64,000 bases of DNA, taken from NCBI GenBank assembly GCA_902635665.1, contig CACPOX010000002.1, forward strand, positions 62,001 to 126,000, written 5' to 3'. The first letter of the stretch is position 1; each line of letters starts with the position of its first letter. The notes beneath the pieces were generated by a model, which was not told where the DNA came from, did not search any database, and was given only the letters and a program-made list of their open reading frames with translations. Made by a program: the position numbers and the translations under genes. The DNA comes from an uncultured Pelagibacteraceae bacterium. Lineage in GTDB: Bacteria > Pseudomonadota > Alphaproteobacteria > Pelagibacterales > Pelagibacteraceae. Of this stretch, positions 63,114 to 64,000 are shown piece after piece.

Positions 63114-63188
63114 TGGCGGTCCCTAGGGGAATCGAACCCCTCTTTCGAGGATGAAAACCACGTGTCCTAACCGATAGACGAAGGGACC
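63114..63188 (-). tRNA. tRNA-Glu (anticodon TTC), CCA encoded
   Basis: GGTCCCT...AGGGACC acceptor, anticodon loop TTTTCAT, GGGGTTCGATTCCCC T-arm, GCCA end. Confidence 0.95.
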
Positions 63189-63235
63189 GAATTGCTGCTT
63201 TTTATTGTAAAAAAGATAATTAATCAAGCTTATCA

Positions 63236-64000
63236 TCATAAATTTTGTTTTAATTTTATTACTTTTTTGAGCCCTGTGTACTTATGTGTAACAAATGTTT
63301 CTGATGTATATTCACCATCTTTAATTTTAATACCTGATACCAAATCTCCTGATGTAATGCCTGTGGCACAAAAGATGGAGTCACCAGAAACAATTTCATG
63401 AATTTCATATTTTTTTGAAAAATCATTTATACCCATTTGTCTGGCTCTTTGTTTGTCATCATTTTTTTGGAATAAAAATCTGCCTTGGAAACTGCATCCA
63501 TATGCATCTAAAGCTGCAGCAGCCAACACTCCTTCTGGACCACCACCAATTCCTAAGAAAATATCAACATTATATTTTTTATCAGATACTAATAAGGCTC
63601 CAGATATATCGCCATCGGTTATAAATTTAATTTTTACATTTAATTTCTTTAATTCTGTAATAATTTCCTTATGTCTTGGTCTATCTAAAATACACGCAGT
63701 TAGATTTTTTGGTTTTTTATTTAAGTATTCACTTAAATTAAAAATGTTTTTTTTTACAGAAAAATCTAAATCAACAACATTTTTTTCTTTGACATTGGTT
63801 GTAATTTTTTCCATGTAAGTTTCAGGAGCTTTAAATAAATTATTTCTTTCTGTAATAGCAATTACTGATAAAGCTCCAGGAAGATTGTTTGCAGCAAAAT
63901 TAGTTCCTTCTAAAGGATCTACAGCTATATCGAATTTAGGACCTTTGTTTGTTCCGAGTCTTTCTCCTATGTACAGCATCGGTGCTTTATCCAATTCACC
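63236..64000 (-). CDS. glpX: Fructose-1,6-bisphosphatase class II (5' end outside window)
   Basis: GELDKAPMLYIGERLGTNKGPKFDIAVDPLEGTNFAANNLPGALSVIA; frame open to window edge. Confidence 0.94.
   Translation of the reverse strand, partial: GELDKAPMLYIGERLGTNKGPKFDIAVDPLEGTNFAANNLPGALSVIAITERNNLFKAPETYMEKITTNVKEKNVVDLDFSVKKNIFNLSEYLNKKPKNLTACILDRPRHKEIITELKKLNVKIKFITDGDISGALLVSDKKYNVDIFLGIGGGPEGVLAAAALDAYGCSFQGRFLFQKNDDKQRARQMGINDFSKKYEIHEIVSGDSIFCATGITSGDLVSGIKIKDGEYTSETFVTHKYTGLKKVIKLKQNL

Noticed and set aside
63453-63818. Plus-strand ORFs over glpX (63192-63401, 63415-63624, 63453-63818)
   Set aside because: Shadow frames opposite glpX; sequence resembles reverse-complement translation.
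1-64000. CRISPR array, rRNA operon, IS elements
   Set aside because: No regularly spaced repeats, no rRNA sequence, and no transposase seen.

Overview
This 64-kb window is AT-rich and extremely gene-dense. It looks like a SAR11 / 'Candidatus Pelagibacter'-type alphaproteobacterial chromosome; this is inferred from composition, gene content and very short spacers, with no database search. About 95% or more is coding, mostly core housekeeping genes: rpoA(C-term)-rplQ, lipB, mgtE, panC, galU-ugd, topA-plsY-pyrC-pyrB-ruvX, gatCAB, a sarcosine oxidase operon soxBDAG, dapA-smpB-folK-rsh-pyrE-pdxJ-acpS-lepB-rnc-recO, hemB, rpiB-glyA-nrdR-ribD-ribE-ribBA-ribH-nusB-thiL, hppA, bamE/uqcC, rpmF-plsX-ihfA-merR, rpmG, ctaA, metY, rplM-rpsI and argC-hom. 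There are two tRNAs, Ser-GCT and Glu-TTC. A tandem SAM-II/V-like plus SAM-V riboswitch precedes metY. The least ordinary part is 57.5-63.1 kb, between the hom cluster and tRNA-Glu/glpX. It holds a ~530-bp non-coding gap full of inverted repeats, an unlisted 56-aa membrane ORF, and a tyrosine recombinase. A 35-bp loxP/dif-shaped palindrome ends 3 bp before the recombinase start codon. The segment also has a methyltransferase, a fused two-domain glycosyltransferase, and a GIY-YIG gene starting 5 nt after the tRNA-Glu CCA end. A short sequence from the tRNA-Glu T-arm recurs in the non-coding gap, so the segment may be a small tRNA-targeted island. No CRISPR, rRNA or recognisable prophage was seen.
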